Below the pieces are notes generated by a model. The model did no database searches, was not told where the DNA came from, and saw only the letters and a program-made list of their open reading frames with translations. This document shows, in pieces, positions 1-5,835 of a DNA stretch of 5,835 nucleotides. This DNA is from Halothece sp. MAG. GTDB taxonomy: Bacteria; Cyanobacteriota; Cyanobacteriia; Cyanobacteriales; Rubidibacteraceae. Location of the stretch: contig JAHEOB010000110.1 in the NCBI GenBank assembly GCA_018610095.1, positions 1 through 5,835 of the forward strand. The letters are read 5' to 3'. Positions within the stretch are counted from its first letter, which is position 1. Every line of letters begins with the position of its first letter. The position numbers and the translations under genes were made by a program.

Positions 1-1
1 A

Positions 2-706
2 GAATTTGAAGCCAACGACATCACAGGAATTGACCTTTATCTTAGCGCGTTTGGTCCTGCGCTTAATGTTTTCTCTCGTTCCTATCCCATTCTCGACAGT
101 ACAGGAGAAGAAGTTCGTCCCGAAAAAGCCTTTGCTGAAGCCAGAAGCGCGATCGCAAATTACCGCTTCCAGAAACTGGTGCAAACGGATACCGCAGGAT
201 TTGATTTCCTAACTCAATGGTATCTCCTGGCTTGGGATGCGTTCAAAGCACGAGAGTTCCCCTTTGATGAAGCACGGCAACTAGCCTTAGCCATTGGCGG
301 GTTTAATGTCGCTGACTTAGCGAAAGTGCATAAAATCCTGGATTCGACAAGCGGTAGTTGTAAGTTATTAATGCCAACTCAACGGCTGAAAAAACGTGTC
401 TTTTCCATTAATGCCCAAGAATTTTCCGCCCAACATTTAGTCAATGGACTCCATGCCATTATCGCCATTTATCAAGAAGAAGAAAACATCCAAATGGTAC
501 GGCGATTTATGCACGATACCGGCTTAGTTAGCAACGATATGTTTAGCAAAACCATGGAGGTGGCATTTAAGGTCATTCCCCAAAATGTTCCCGAACATCA
601 AGCCTTACGTGATTTATGGTTAGCCATGGATGAAATTAAATCTAAAGTAGTTTACGAACAGATGGAAATAAACTTAGACGATGGACAAATGAACTTAGGG
701 ATTTAG
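2..706 (+). CDS. DUF1156-type adenine-specific DNA methylase, C-terminal part (5'-truncated by window edge)
   Basis: The reading frame is open from base 2 to the TAG stop at 704-706, giving 234 residues with no need for an internal start; the GTG at 179 is simply an internal Val. The segment beginning GIDLYLSAFGPALNVFSR (about residues 9-26), then the GEEV..AFAEAR stretch, and the FLTQWYLLAWDAF..REFPFDEARQLALAIG stretch (about residues 66-96) resemble the C-terminal part of large DUF1156/COG1743 proteins, which are adenine-specific DNA methylases with a zinc ribbon. Those proteins are usually around 900 residues or more, so the DUF1156 domain, zinc ribbon and catalytic motif would lie left of the window, and activity cannot be judged here. 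It is the first visible gene of a + strand group leading to a PLD-SNF2 helicase, a known association in restriction/defence-like loci. The last base of its stop codon is also the first base of a heptamer repeat arm. Family assignment is by recalled sequence pattern, not a search. Confidence 0.75.
   Translation, partial: EFEANDITGIDLYLSAFGPALNVFSRSYPILDSTGEEVRPEKAFAEARSAIANYRFQKLVQTDTAGFDFLTQWYLLAWDAFKAREFPFDEARQLALAIGGFNVADLAKVHKILDSTSGSCKLLMPTQRLKKRVFSINAQEFSAQHLVNGLHAIIAIYQEEENIQMVRRFMHDTGLVSNDMFSKTMEVAFKVIPQNVPEHQALRDLWLAMDEIKSKVVYEQMEINLDDGQMNLGI
149..156. other. HIP1 palindrome GCGATCGC
   Basis: This is a perfect octamer GCGATCGC inside the methylase coding sequence. HIP1 is strongly over-represented in many cyanobacterial genomes, so it supports a cyanobacterial origin for the window. 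Confidence 0.8.
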
Positions 707-740
707 TTATTGGTTATTTGTTATTTGTTATTCGTTATTG
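706..740 (+). repeat. Left heptamer arm, (GTTATTN) x 5
   Basis: Five uninterrupted heptamers GTTATTN, with N = G, T, T, C, G in order. It is the inverted counterpart of the right arm at 1103-1137 (32/35). Read as its reverse complement, it matches 1913-1947 inside the helicase gene at 31/35, including an exact 20-base match (710-729 against 1924-1943). Confidence 0.95.
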
Positions 741-746
741 GGGAGG
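740..746 (+). promoter_or_regulatory. Shine-Dalgarno GGGGAGG deciding the start of the four-helix-bundle gene
   Basis: A strong purine-rich GGGGAGG directly abuts the left arm and shares its last G. It lies five bases before the GTG at 752 and only two before the GTG at 749. This favours 752 as the start and argues against starts inside the heptamer arm. Confidence 0.75.
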
Positions 747-751
747 AAGTG

Positions 752-1108
752 GTGGCACATTTTTCAGAGTTGCGAGTTTATCAATTAGCAGAAGAACTGG
801 CTAATCAGCTTTGGGTGATTGTTGTGAAATGGGATTACTTTGCTAAAGATACTGTCGGGAAGCAAATTATTCGATCTGCTGATAGTATTGGTGCAAATAT
901 TGCCGAAGGAAATGGACGTTATAATTACAAAGACAATCAACGTTTCATTAAAATTGCAAGAGGTTCTCTCTATGAAACCCGACATTGGTTAAGACTTGCT
1001 TATAATCGTAAACTTTTAAGCGAGGAGGAAATCAATCAAATTAAACCCTTAATCGAAGAACTCTCCCCAAAACTCAACGCCTACCTCAACTCAATGAAGA
1101 ACAAATAA
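752..1108 (+). CDS. Four-helix-bundle protein (23S rRNA IVP / S23 family)
   Basis: A 118-residue protein from GTG at 752, chosen for its spacing to GGGGAGG at 740-746. The frame stays open upstream to about 710, but that part only translates the repeat arm. It begins HFSELRVYQLAEELA, then has the family hallmark SADSIGANIAEGNGR (residues 42-56, with the near-invariant N49-I50-A51-E52-G53) and the ARGSLYETRHWL segment (69-80). These place it in the TIGR02436/PF05635-type four-helix-bundle family, first seen as ORFs in intervening sequences of 23S rRNA and structurally related to Avd of diversity-generating retroelements. Members are usually about 115-125 residues, so this one is full length. 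Members are thought to form ring-shaped oligomers and may bind nucleic acid; the biological role is unsettled. It has no signal peptide or membrane segment. The gene sits in the same direction as its neighbours but is fully bracketed by inverted heptamer arms, and its final Lys codon and TAA lie within the right arm, suggesting a moved-in cassette rather than a native operon member. Confidence 0.88.
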   Translation: MAHFSELRVYQLAEELANQLWVIVVKWDYFAKDTVGKQIIRSADSIGANIAEGNGRYNYKDNQRFIKIARGSLYETRHWLRLAYNRKLLSEEEINQIKPLIEELSPKLNAYLNSMKNK

Positions 1109-1137
1109 CGAATAACCAATAACTAATAACCAATAAC
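1103..1137 (+). repeat. Right heptamer arm, (NAATAAC) x 5
   Basis: Five uninterrupted heptamers NAATAAC, with N = A, G, C, T, C. It includes the final AAA codon and TAA stop of the four-helix-bundle gene and ends five bases before the GTG start at 1143. It is the inverted repeat of 706-740 and lies in direct orientation to the degenerate copy at 1913-1947. Confidence 0.95.
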
Positions 1138-1142
1138 AAACC

Positions 1143-4100
1143 GTGAAACGATTACCTGATTACGACTGGCGCATCGGCTACTCCAGCAACGAGCATAATC
1201 CCATCATTGATTTTTATATTCCTGCCTTAGAACGGTCTGTCAAATATGACCGCAAATCAGGATTCTTTAATAGTCGCATCCTGAGTAAAGTGGCTCAAGG
1301 ACTAGGCGCAATGCTGGAAAATAATGGTAAAATGCGCCTGATTATGGGGTGCAAATTTAGCCCCCAAGATTTGGAAGCGATTAAACAAGGCTATGCCCTC
1401 CGAGACACCTTAACCAATCGTCTTGATCAGGAATTAACCTCTCCTGAAACCTTCGCGCAACTCAAACATTTTGAAATCCTCAGTTGGCTCATTGAAAACG
1501 AATTTTTGGACATTAAAATTGCCATTCCAGTACAAAACAATGGCGTCCCTGAATCATGGGAAACGCAAGCCAATCCCCGACACATTTTCCATGAAAAAGT
1601 CGGAATCTTTACCGATGCTGAAAATAACCAATTAGTCTGTTTTGGTTCCAATAATGAATCGCTTAGCGGTTGGGAACAAAATGTTGAATCGTTTCATGTT
1701 TATTGTTCCTGGGAAGGCGATAGAGATTTAGAGCGCGTTTCCGAAGAAGTTTTCCGGTTTGAACAACTTTGGAATAATCTTGCACCGAATGTTCAAACCT
1801 TTGATGTTCCCGAAGCTGTGCGTCATAAACTGTTACGCTACACGCCAAATACCAAGCCAACATGGGAACAAAACGTAGAATTTGATACTCGCCCTTTACC
1901 TAACACTCAAACCAATAATGAACAACAAATAACAAATAACCAACCACAAATAACAAACAACGAAAAACAACAATGGGAAATTTTATGGAATTTACCGCAT
2001 CATCAAGGATGTCTAGATTTTTGTCTAAAATCGACTCCTATTACTCCTTGGCTGCATCAAATAAAAATCCTTTATCGCGTTGCGAAACAGTTTCCCCATA
2101 GTTTCTTAATAGCTGATGAAGTAGGGCTTGGAAAAACCATTGAAGCAGGTTTAGTTTTACGTTATCTCCTCGTTAGTCAACAAGTTAAACGGGTATTAAT
2201 TCTTTCTCCAGCAAGTGTCCAAACCCAATGGCAAGAAGAACTTAGAGAAAAGTTTAATTTACATTTTTGGAGTTATAACAAAGGCGCATTTCGAGACCCC
2301 TACGGCAATTATCAAAGTTACTGCCATGATCATGATGAATCAGCTATTAATCCTTGGAATTGTCAAGATTTAATCTTAGCTTCTAGCCATTTAATGCGTC
2401 GTCAAGACCGCATGGAAGAATTATTGGAAGCCCATGCTTGGGATTTAATTATTTTAGATGAAGCTCACCATGCTAGACGAAGGACCCCACAAGCCCGAAA
2501 GGATAATCCCAATCGCTTGCTGACATTAATGCAAAAATTGCGGGATACAGGGAAAACAAAATCATTTATCCTATTAACAGCAACTCCCATGCAAATCGAT
2601 CCCATTGAAGTGTTCGATCTCCTCAATTTATTCGGACTGCAAGGGCATTGGCAATATGGAGATAACTTCTGTCATTATTTCGCCTCTTTATCGGATCAAC
2701 CCAACAAATATACCTTGCAATTTTGGCAACAAATGTCAACGGATTATTTCCGAAATGGGGGAACAGCTTGCCCTAATTTTCAAAGTTATCTCAAAGAACG
2801 CGATCGCGTGCTGGCTTACCAACTGCAAGACACTTGGGAAAAAGGGAAGAAAATCGCTAACTACAAATCTTATCTCGCCAATGAATCCTTTATTAATGCC
2901 TCTCGAAAATATCTTACCGTCAATACTCCCCTGAAAGATTTTATGTTTCGCCACACCCGCGATACCCTGCACGAGTATTATAAACGGGGGATGTTAGAAC
3001 AGGATGTTCCTACCCGCGAAGTTCAAGATAATGCCATTAATTTAGAACCTACTCGGGAAATTCCGCTTTACCGGGCAGTTAGCGACTACGTTCGGGACTT
3101 TTATCGTCTTGCCCAAAAACAGGAACGCAAAGCATTGGGCTTTTTAATGACACTGTATCGAAAACGCCTCACTAGTTCCTTTTATGCCATTCGCCAATCC
3201 CTGCAACGTCGCTTAGATGGCATTAGCGTTACTGACGATGATCTAATTGAACTTGATGAAGTGGAAGATGCGGTTATTACTGGATTAGAAGCCGATTTAG
3301 CAGAACCAGTTGATCCCAAAGAAGTGGAATATTTAGAAGATTTATTGCGCCAGTTTGAAAACACTGGAGAAGACAGCAAATTATCCTTCTTAATTGATCT
3401 GCTGCGTCAAGAGTTACTGGAACGGGAAAACATACTCATTTTTACGCAATATACCGATACTATGGACTATTTGCGAGCCTCGCTGCAACAACTCTACGGG
3501 ACGCAATTAGCCTGTTATTCCGGGCGCGGCGGAGAAGCTTATGAAGGAGATCGCTGGCGTGTTGTTCCCAAAGAGCAGATCAAACGGCGGTTTCGAGACG
3601 GTGACATTAAACTGTTAATTTGTACCGAGTCTGCCAGCGAAGGGCTAAACTTGCAAACCTGCGGGGTATTGATCAACTATGATCTTCCTTGGAACCCCAT
3701 GCGGGTGGAACAACGGATTGGACGGTTGGATCGCATTGGACAGCGCTATTCCACCGTTAGGATTCATAACTTCTACTACGATGGGACGGTGGAAGCCAAA
3801 GTCTATCGACGGCTGCGCGATCGGATTAATCTATTTGAGAATGTCGTGGGTAATGTTCAACCCATTCTCGCAGAAGTACCCACCTTTATCGAAAAAACAG
3901 CCATGAGCGCCGATCCTCAAGAAGAAGATGTCTTAATGGCAGAATTTGAACAAAACTTTAATTCAGTAACAACAGACATGGATGTGGATCATCTAGTAGC
4001 CAAAGATGTTGATGCTGATTTAGCAGAAGTCCAAGAACCACTTTCCTATTCACCCATAACGCCAGAAGAGATAGAAAAATTAATGACAAGTTCTCAATTA

Positions 4101-4295
4101 CTCGCATCTCAAGGAATTCAGTGGATTAAGTTGGGCGAAGGAGTTTGGCAACTTAATAATTCCGGTAATTCTTATCAAGTAACATTTTATCCTCGTATCT
4201 TTGCTGAAAATAGTTCACTACGTTTCATGAGTTTTGGTGACCCTTTATTTGAAGATTTATTAGCACGTTGTTACAAAAATATTGGGCAAAATTAA
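1143..4295 (+). CDS. PLD-like nuclease / SNF2-family (HepA-type) helicase fusion
   Basis: A 1050-residue cytoplasmic protein. The GTG start is forced by an in-frame TAA at 1134-1136, and no Shine-Dalgarno is visible because the repeat arm occupies that position. The N-terminal part (about 1-240) is PLD-like, with H150-x-K152, D158 and the GSNNES motif at 168-173. A single HKD set per chain implies a dimeric active site. A repeated Asn/Gln-rich linker follows (257-277). The SNF2 motor has motif I GLGKT (328-332), motif II DEAHH (439-443), motif III TATP (479-482), motif V TESASEGLNLQ (828-838) and motif VI QRIGRLDRIGQR (857-868). An acidic stretch (about 690-740) lies between the two RecA lobes, and the C-terminus has a family-like tail (RFMSFGDPLFEDLL). 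All motor motifs are intact, so ATP-driven DNA translocation is likely. With the upstream DUF1156 methylase it suggests a restriction or phage-defence role; that role and the DNA target are inferred, not shown. Confidence 0.9.
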   Translation: MKRLPDYDWRIGYSSNEHNPIIDFYIPALERSVKYDRKSGFFNSRILSKVAQGLGAMLENNGKMRLIMGCKFSPQDLEAIKQGYALRDTLTNRLDQELTSPETFAQLKHFEILSWLIENEFLDIKIAIPVQNNGVPESWETQANPRHIFHEKVGIFTDAENNQLVCFGSNNESLSGWEQNVESFHVYCSWEGDRDLERVSEEVFRFEQLWNNLAPNVQTFDVPEAVRHKLLRYTPNTKPTWEQNVEFDTRPLPNTQTNNEQQITNNQPQITNNEKQQWEILWNLPHHQGCLDFCLKSTPITPWLHQIKILYRVAKQFPHSFLIADEVGLGKTIEAGLVLRYLLVSQQVKRVLILSPASVQTQWQEELREKFNLHFWSYNKGAFRDPYGNYQSYCHDHDESAINPWNCQDLILASSHLMRRQDRMEELLEAHAWDLIILDEAHHARRRTPQARKDNPNRLLTLMQKLRDTGKTKSFILLTATPMQIDPIEVFDLLNLFGLQGHWQYGDNFCHYFASLSDQPNKYTLQFWQQMSTDYFRNGGTACPNFQSYLKERDRVLAYQLQDTWEKGKKIANYKSYLANESFINASRKYLTVNTPLKDFMFRHTRDTLHEYYKRGMLEQDVPTREVQDNAINLEPTREIPLYRAVSDYVRDFYRLAQKQERKALGFLMTLYRKRLTSSFYAIRQSLQRRLDGISVTDDDLIELDEVEDAVITGLEADLAEPVDPKEVEYLEDLLRQFENTGEDSKLSFLIDLLRQELLERENILIFTQYTDTMDYLRASLQQLYGTQLACYSGRGGEAYEGDRWRVVPKEQIKRRFRDGDIKLLICTESASEGLNLQTCGVLINYDLPWNPMRVEQRIGRLDRIGQRYSTVRIHNFYYDGTVEAKVYRRLRDRINLFENVVGNVQPILAEVPTFIEKTAMSADPQEEDVLMAEFEQNFNSVTTDMDVDHLVAKDVDADLAEVQEPLSYSPITPEEIEKLMTSSQLLASQGIQWIKLGEGVWQLNNSGNSYQVTFYPRIFAENSSLRFMSFGDPLFEDLLARCYKNIGQN
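1911..1973 (+). repeat. Coding heptamer repeat giving a triplicated 7-residue linker in the helicase
   Basis: The 7-bp unit (NAATAAC and variants) runs in phase through 1913-1968. Three heptamers make 21 bases, so the frame is kept and the protein shows three seven-residue repeats: TNNEQQI, TNNQPQI and TNNEKQQ (residues 257-277). Units 1913-1947 read C, G, A, A, C at the variable base, exactly as the reverse complement of the left arm at 706-740, with only four differences in 35. It lies between the PLD-like and helicase domains, where a flexible polar linker is tolerated. Confidence 0.9.
2800..2807. other. HIP1 palindrome GCGATCGC
   Basis: A second perfect HIP1 octamer, within the helicase gene. 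Single-mismatch relatives occur near 3816 (GCGATCGG) and 4488 (TCGATCGC). Confidence 0.8.
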
Positions 4296-4310
4296 ATTCC
4301 ACTAGGATTT

Positions 4311-4394
4311 TATAGCAATTTTTAACTCATGAGCTACACCATCTAATTAGCAGTCACTTTATTAGTTGTACCTCACCAACTGGCAACTGCTATA
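4311..4394. repeat. Imperfect inverted repeat TATAGCA...TGCTATA in the convergent spacer (MITE-like)
   Basis: TATAGCA at 4311-4317 is mirrored exactly by TGCTATA at 4388-4394. Allowing mismatches, about 15 of 23 bases of the two ends pair. The unit has no coding capacity, is about 84 bp long and fills most of the 106-bp gap between the stop codons of the helicase and the sugar-binding protein. It could be a small non-autonomous repeat or a bidirectional transcript end. Genome copy number would decide, and cannot be seen here. Confidence 0.4.
4348..4392 (-). terminator. Possible hairpin terminator after the sugar-binding protein gene
   Basis: TAGCAGT (4348-4354) pairs perfectly with ACTGCTA (4386-4392), and inside it AGTTG (4364-4368) pairs with CAACT (4377-4381). 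On the minus strand this nested structure starts about ten bases after the stop codon. No T-run follows it, so it is not a classic intrinsic terminator. It competes with the outer TATAGCA/TGCTATA pairing. Confidence 0.3.
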
Positions 4395-4401
4395 TCGTTA
4401 A

Positions 4402-5727
4402 TTAATCATTGCCAAAGATTAATTCTAACCGTTTTTGTGATTCTTGTAATGCTTTTCTCGGCGTTTTTTCTCCCAATAAACTAGCCTCGATCGCGCGACC
4501 TAAATTTTCTGACAAGCGATTATACTTGGGAATAATAGGACGCACTTTGGACCATTTCATTTGTTCTAAAAAAACTTCTAAAACGGGATTTTCAGCCACA
4601 AAGTCTTGATAAGCATCACTTTGGCGAGACTTAACATTAACTGGTAAATACCCAGTTTTTAACGCCCATTCCGTTTGGAATTTTTCGCTTAAGACATATT
4701 CTAAAAATTCCAAGCAAGCCTGTTCCCGTTCTGGATTGGTCTTAAAGACAAATAAATTTTCCCCACCAGCGACTGCTGCTTTTTCCTCTTTTCGTGGAAA
4801 GGGAAAAACATCATAATCAACATCAACTTGGTTTAATTGACCTAATGTCCACGGTCCTGTAACCTGCATCGCAACCCGCCCTGATAAAAAATTATTTAAC
4901 TCATATCCTCGTTCTGGTGGCGATAACATAGCAACATTATCTTGTACTAATTTCGCCCCAAATTCTAATGCTTGAATGGTTCCCTCATTCACTAGATTGG
5001 GTTGTTGGTTGTCTGTTAATAATTCGCCATTGGCACTATAAATAAAAGGCAGCCAAGTAAAAACGGTCCATTCTTTTTTCCCTAAGGATAAAAACATGCC
5101 ATATTGATCAATTCGTCCATCTTGATTGGTATCTTTCGTTAATTGCGCGGCTGTTTCTTGTAATTCATCCCAAGTGTCAGGAGGGCTTTCAATTCCTGCT
5201 TTTTCAAATAAAGAGGGACGATAAAAAATGGCAGCATTATTAGTGCCAAAAGGAATGGACCAAGTTTGACCGTTCAGTTGCATACTTTCAAATAAAACGG
5301 GATCAATTTGTTCTTTGATAGGGGAATTATCTAACCAATCATCTAACGGACGAATGGCATCTAACTCCACTAATTGACCCGTTAATTGAGGAACAAACCA
5401 CAGCATATCAGGGGGAACATCTCCCACTACCGCCGTTAAAATTTTGGGTAATTGGGCATCGGGTTGACCGATATAAAGTTGTTCCACATGAATGCTGTCA
5501 TGGCTTTGATTAAACTCATCCACCAGTTCTGCAAATACATCGCGATTGGGCGGGGGATTAATGCCATGCCACAGGGTTAAGTGCGTAACATTCGAGGAGT
5601 CTTGAGAATTAATCCAAGGCTGACAACTGCTTAACCATACACTCAGACTGACTAACCCCATACAGATGAGCCATGACACCCTTGGCATCAGTTGCATTTT
5701 CTTATTGCCTATGACTTGCTCACTCAT
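4402..5727 (-). CDS. ABC transporter sugar-binding lipoprotein (SBP_bac_1 / UgpB-like)
   Basis: A 441-residue exported binding protein. A short basic n-region, a hydrophobic core (about 18-31) and the lipobox L32-S33-S34-C35 indicate cleavage before Cys35 and lipid anchoring on the periplasmic side. The mature protein starts with a TLWHG strand (51-55). It then shows features of extracellular family 1 solute-binding proteins: PPDMLWF (105-111), IPFGTNNAAIFYR (158-170), TWDELQETAAQLT (185-197), a D199-x-N-x-D203-G-x-x-D207 calcium-loop-like turn, NFLSGRVAMQVTGPW (279-293) and a C-terminal helix rich in Lys and Glu. Such proteins deliver sugars, glycerol phosphate or compatible solutes such as glucosylglycerol to an inner-membrane importer; the ligand cannot be told here. 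ATG at 5727 is the longest start. Met11 (5697) would give a more typical 25-residue signal peptide; neither start has a strong Shine-Dalgarno. No permease or ATPase gene follows, because the helicase converges on it. Confidence 0.9.
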   Translation of the reverse strand: MSEQVIGNKKMQLMPRVSWLICMGLVSLSVWLSSCQPWINSQDSSNVTHLTLWHGINPPPNRDVFAELVDEFNQSHDSIHVEQLYIGQPDAQLPKILTAVVGDVPPDMLWFVPQLTGQLVELDAIRPLDDWLDNSPIKEQIDPVLFESMQLNGQTWSIPFGTNNAAIFYRPSLFEKAGIESPPDTWDELQETAAQLTKDTNQDGRIDQYGMFLSLGKKEWTVFTWLPFIYSANGELLTDNQQPNLVNEGTIQALEFGAKLVQDNVAMLSPPERGYELNNFLSGRVAMQVTGPWTLGQLNQVDVDYDVFPFPRKEEKAAVAGGENLFVFKTNPEREQACLEFLEYVLSEKFQTEWALKTGYLPVNVKSRQSDAYQDFVAENPVLEVFLEQMKWSKVRPIIPKYNRLSENLGRAIEASLLGEKTPRKALQESQKRLELIFGND

Positions 5728-5768
5728 CTTATCTTGCTTGCTAGCGAAAGCGTCATCTACAAGAAAAC

Positions 5769-5784
5769 GTTAAAATAACTTAAC
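5769..5784. promoter_or_regulatory. Palindrome GTTAA-N6-TTAAC overlapping the putative -10 region
   Basis: A 16-bp sequence with perfect five-base inverted arms (5769-5773 and 5780-5784), about 42 bp upstream of the sugar-binding protein start and overlapping its proposed -10 hexamer. This position would suit a repressor operator, but AT-rich palindromes of this size also occur by chance. Confidence 0.25.
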
Positions 5785-5800
5785 AATAGGACTCATTCAA
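5772..5800 (-). promoter_or_regulatory. Candidate sigma-70-type promoter for the sugar-binding protein gene
   Basis: On the minus strand TTGAAT (5800-5795) and TATTTT (5777-5772) are separated by exactly 17 bases. Each matches the -35 and -10 consensus at four of six positions. The proposed start site would leave a leader of about 35-40 bases before the ATG at 5727. Confidence 0.35.
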
Positions 5801-5835
5801 TGCAGTTATGAAATGTGTGATTAATCGTCGTGCCC

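Larger units (their letters stand above)
706..1137 (+). mobile_element. Putative cassette: four-helix-bundle gene between inverted heptamer arms
   Basis: The unit consists of a left arm (706-740, five GTTATTN heptamers), a Shine-Dalgarno, a 118-codon four-helix-bundle gene, and a right arm (1103-1137, five NAATAAC heptamers). The arms are inverted repeats matching at 32 of 35 positions, and all three differences fall on the variable seventh base. The unit starts on the last base of the methylase stop codon and ends five bases before the helicase GTG, so it accounts for everything between those two genes. The right arm supplies the last sense codon and the stop of the enclosed gene. No transposase and no clear target-site duplication are visible. 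Its mobility is an inference from the symmetric layout and from a further copy of the left arm at 1913-1947. Confidence 0.5.

Noticed and set aside
710..751. N-terminal extension of the four-helix-bundle protein through the left arm (a hydrophobic MVICYLLFVIG-like stretch)
   Set aside because: It is only the translation of the heptamer repeat; the Shine-Dalgarno at 740-746 lies downstream of it and family members start near HFSELRVYQ.
785..985. Antisense reading frame opposite the four-helix-bundle gene
   Set aside because: It is a shadow of a well-supported family gene with no start signal or recognisable motif.
706..1137. CRISPR array
   Set aside because: The repeats are contiguous 7-bp units without spacers and occur as two inverted arms around a gene.
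1911..1973. Frameshift or assembly error in the helicase at the repeat
   Set aside because: The frame runs cleanly from the PLD-like domain into the helicase motifs, and the repeat gives a regular seven-residue period without stops.
2605..2972. Overlapping reading frames on both strands inside the helicase gene
   Set aside because: The helicase frame is continuous through this part with intact flanking motifs, so these are chance shadows.
5808..5835. Start of a divergent rightward gene (ATG at 5808, reading MKCVINRRA to the edge)
   Set aside because: Only nine codons are visible, there is no well-placed ribosome site, and no family signal can be judged.

Overview
The window looks cyanobacterial. 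It has moderate-to-low GC, two perfect HIP1 palindromes (GCGATCGC at 149-156 and 2800-2807), near-HIP1 variants elsewhere, and short tandem heptamer repeats next to a four-helix-bundle gene, a pattern common in cyanobacterial genomes. The species cannot be read from the sequence. Genes are dense, and no gene-free stretch exceeds about 110 bases.

Left part (2-4295, + strand): this reads as an operon fragment of a DNA modification/defence-type locus. It opens inside the last 234 codons of a DUF1156-type (COG1743-like) adenine-specific DNA methylase. A 118-residue four-helix-bundle protein of the 23S-rRNA-IVP/S23 family follows, and then a 1050-residue protein with an N-terminal PLD-like nuclease domain and a complete SNF2/HepA-type helicase motor. 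DUF1156 methylases and PLD-SNF2 helicases are known neighbours in restriction/phage-defence-like clusters. The methylase would mark or recognise DNA and the helicase-nuclease would act on it. Other members, such as a DUF499 ATPase, would lie left of the window. This functional reading is inference.

The most unusual feature is the four-helix-bundle gene itself. It sits between two 35-bp arms, each made of five heptamers (GTTATTN on the left, NAATAAC on the right), which are inverted repeats of each other at 32/35 positions. This roughly 432-bp unit fills the whole gap from the methylase stop codon to a few bases before the helicase start, so it looks like an inserted cassette. A third, degenerate copy of the left arm lies inside the helicase reading frame at 1913-1947, with the same order of variable bases. 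It encodes part of a three-times-repeated seven-residue Asn/Gln-rich linker between the PLD and helicase domains.

Right part (4296-5835): a 106-bp spacer between convergent genes carries a TATAGCA...TGCTATA inverted repeat and a possible hairpin terminator. The minus-strand gene after it encodes a lipoprotein sugar-binding protein of an ABC importer (SBP_bac_1 type), with no transporter partners in view. A plausible promoter for it lies near the right edge. The two halves appear functionally unrelated.
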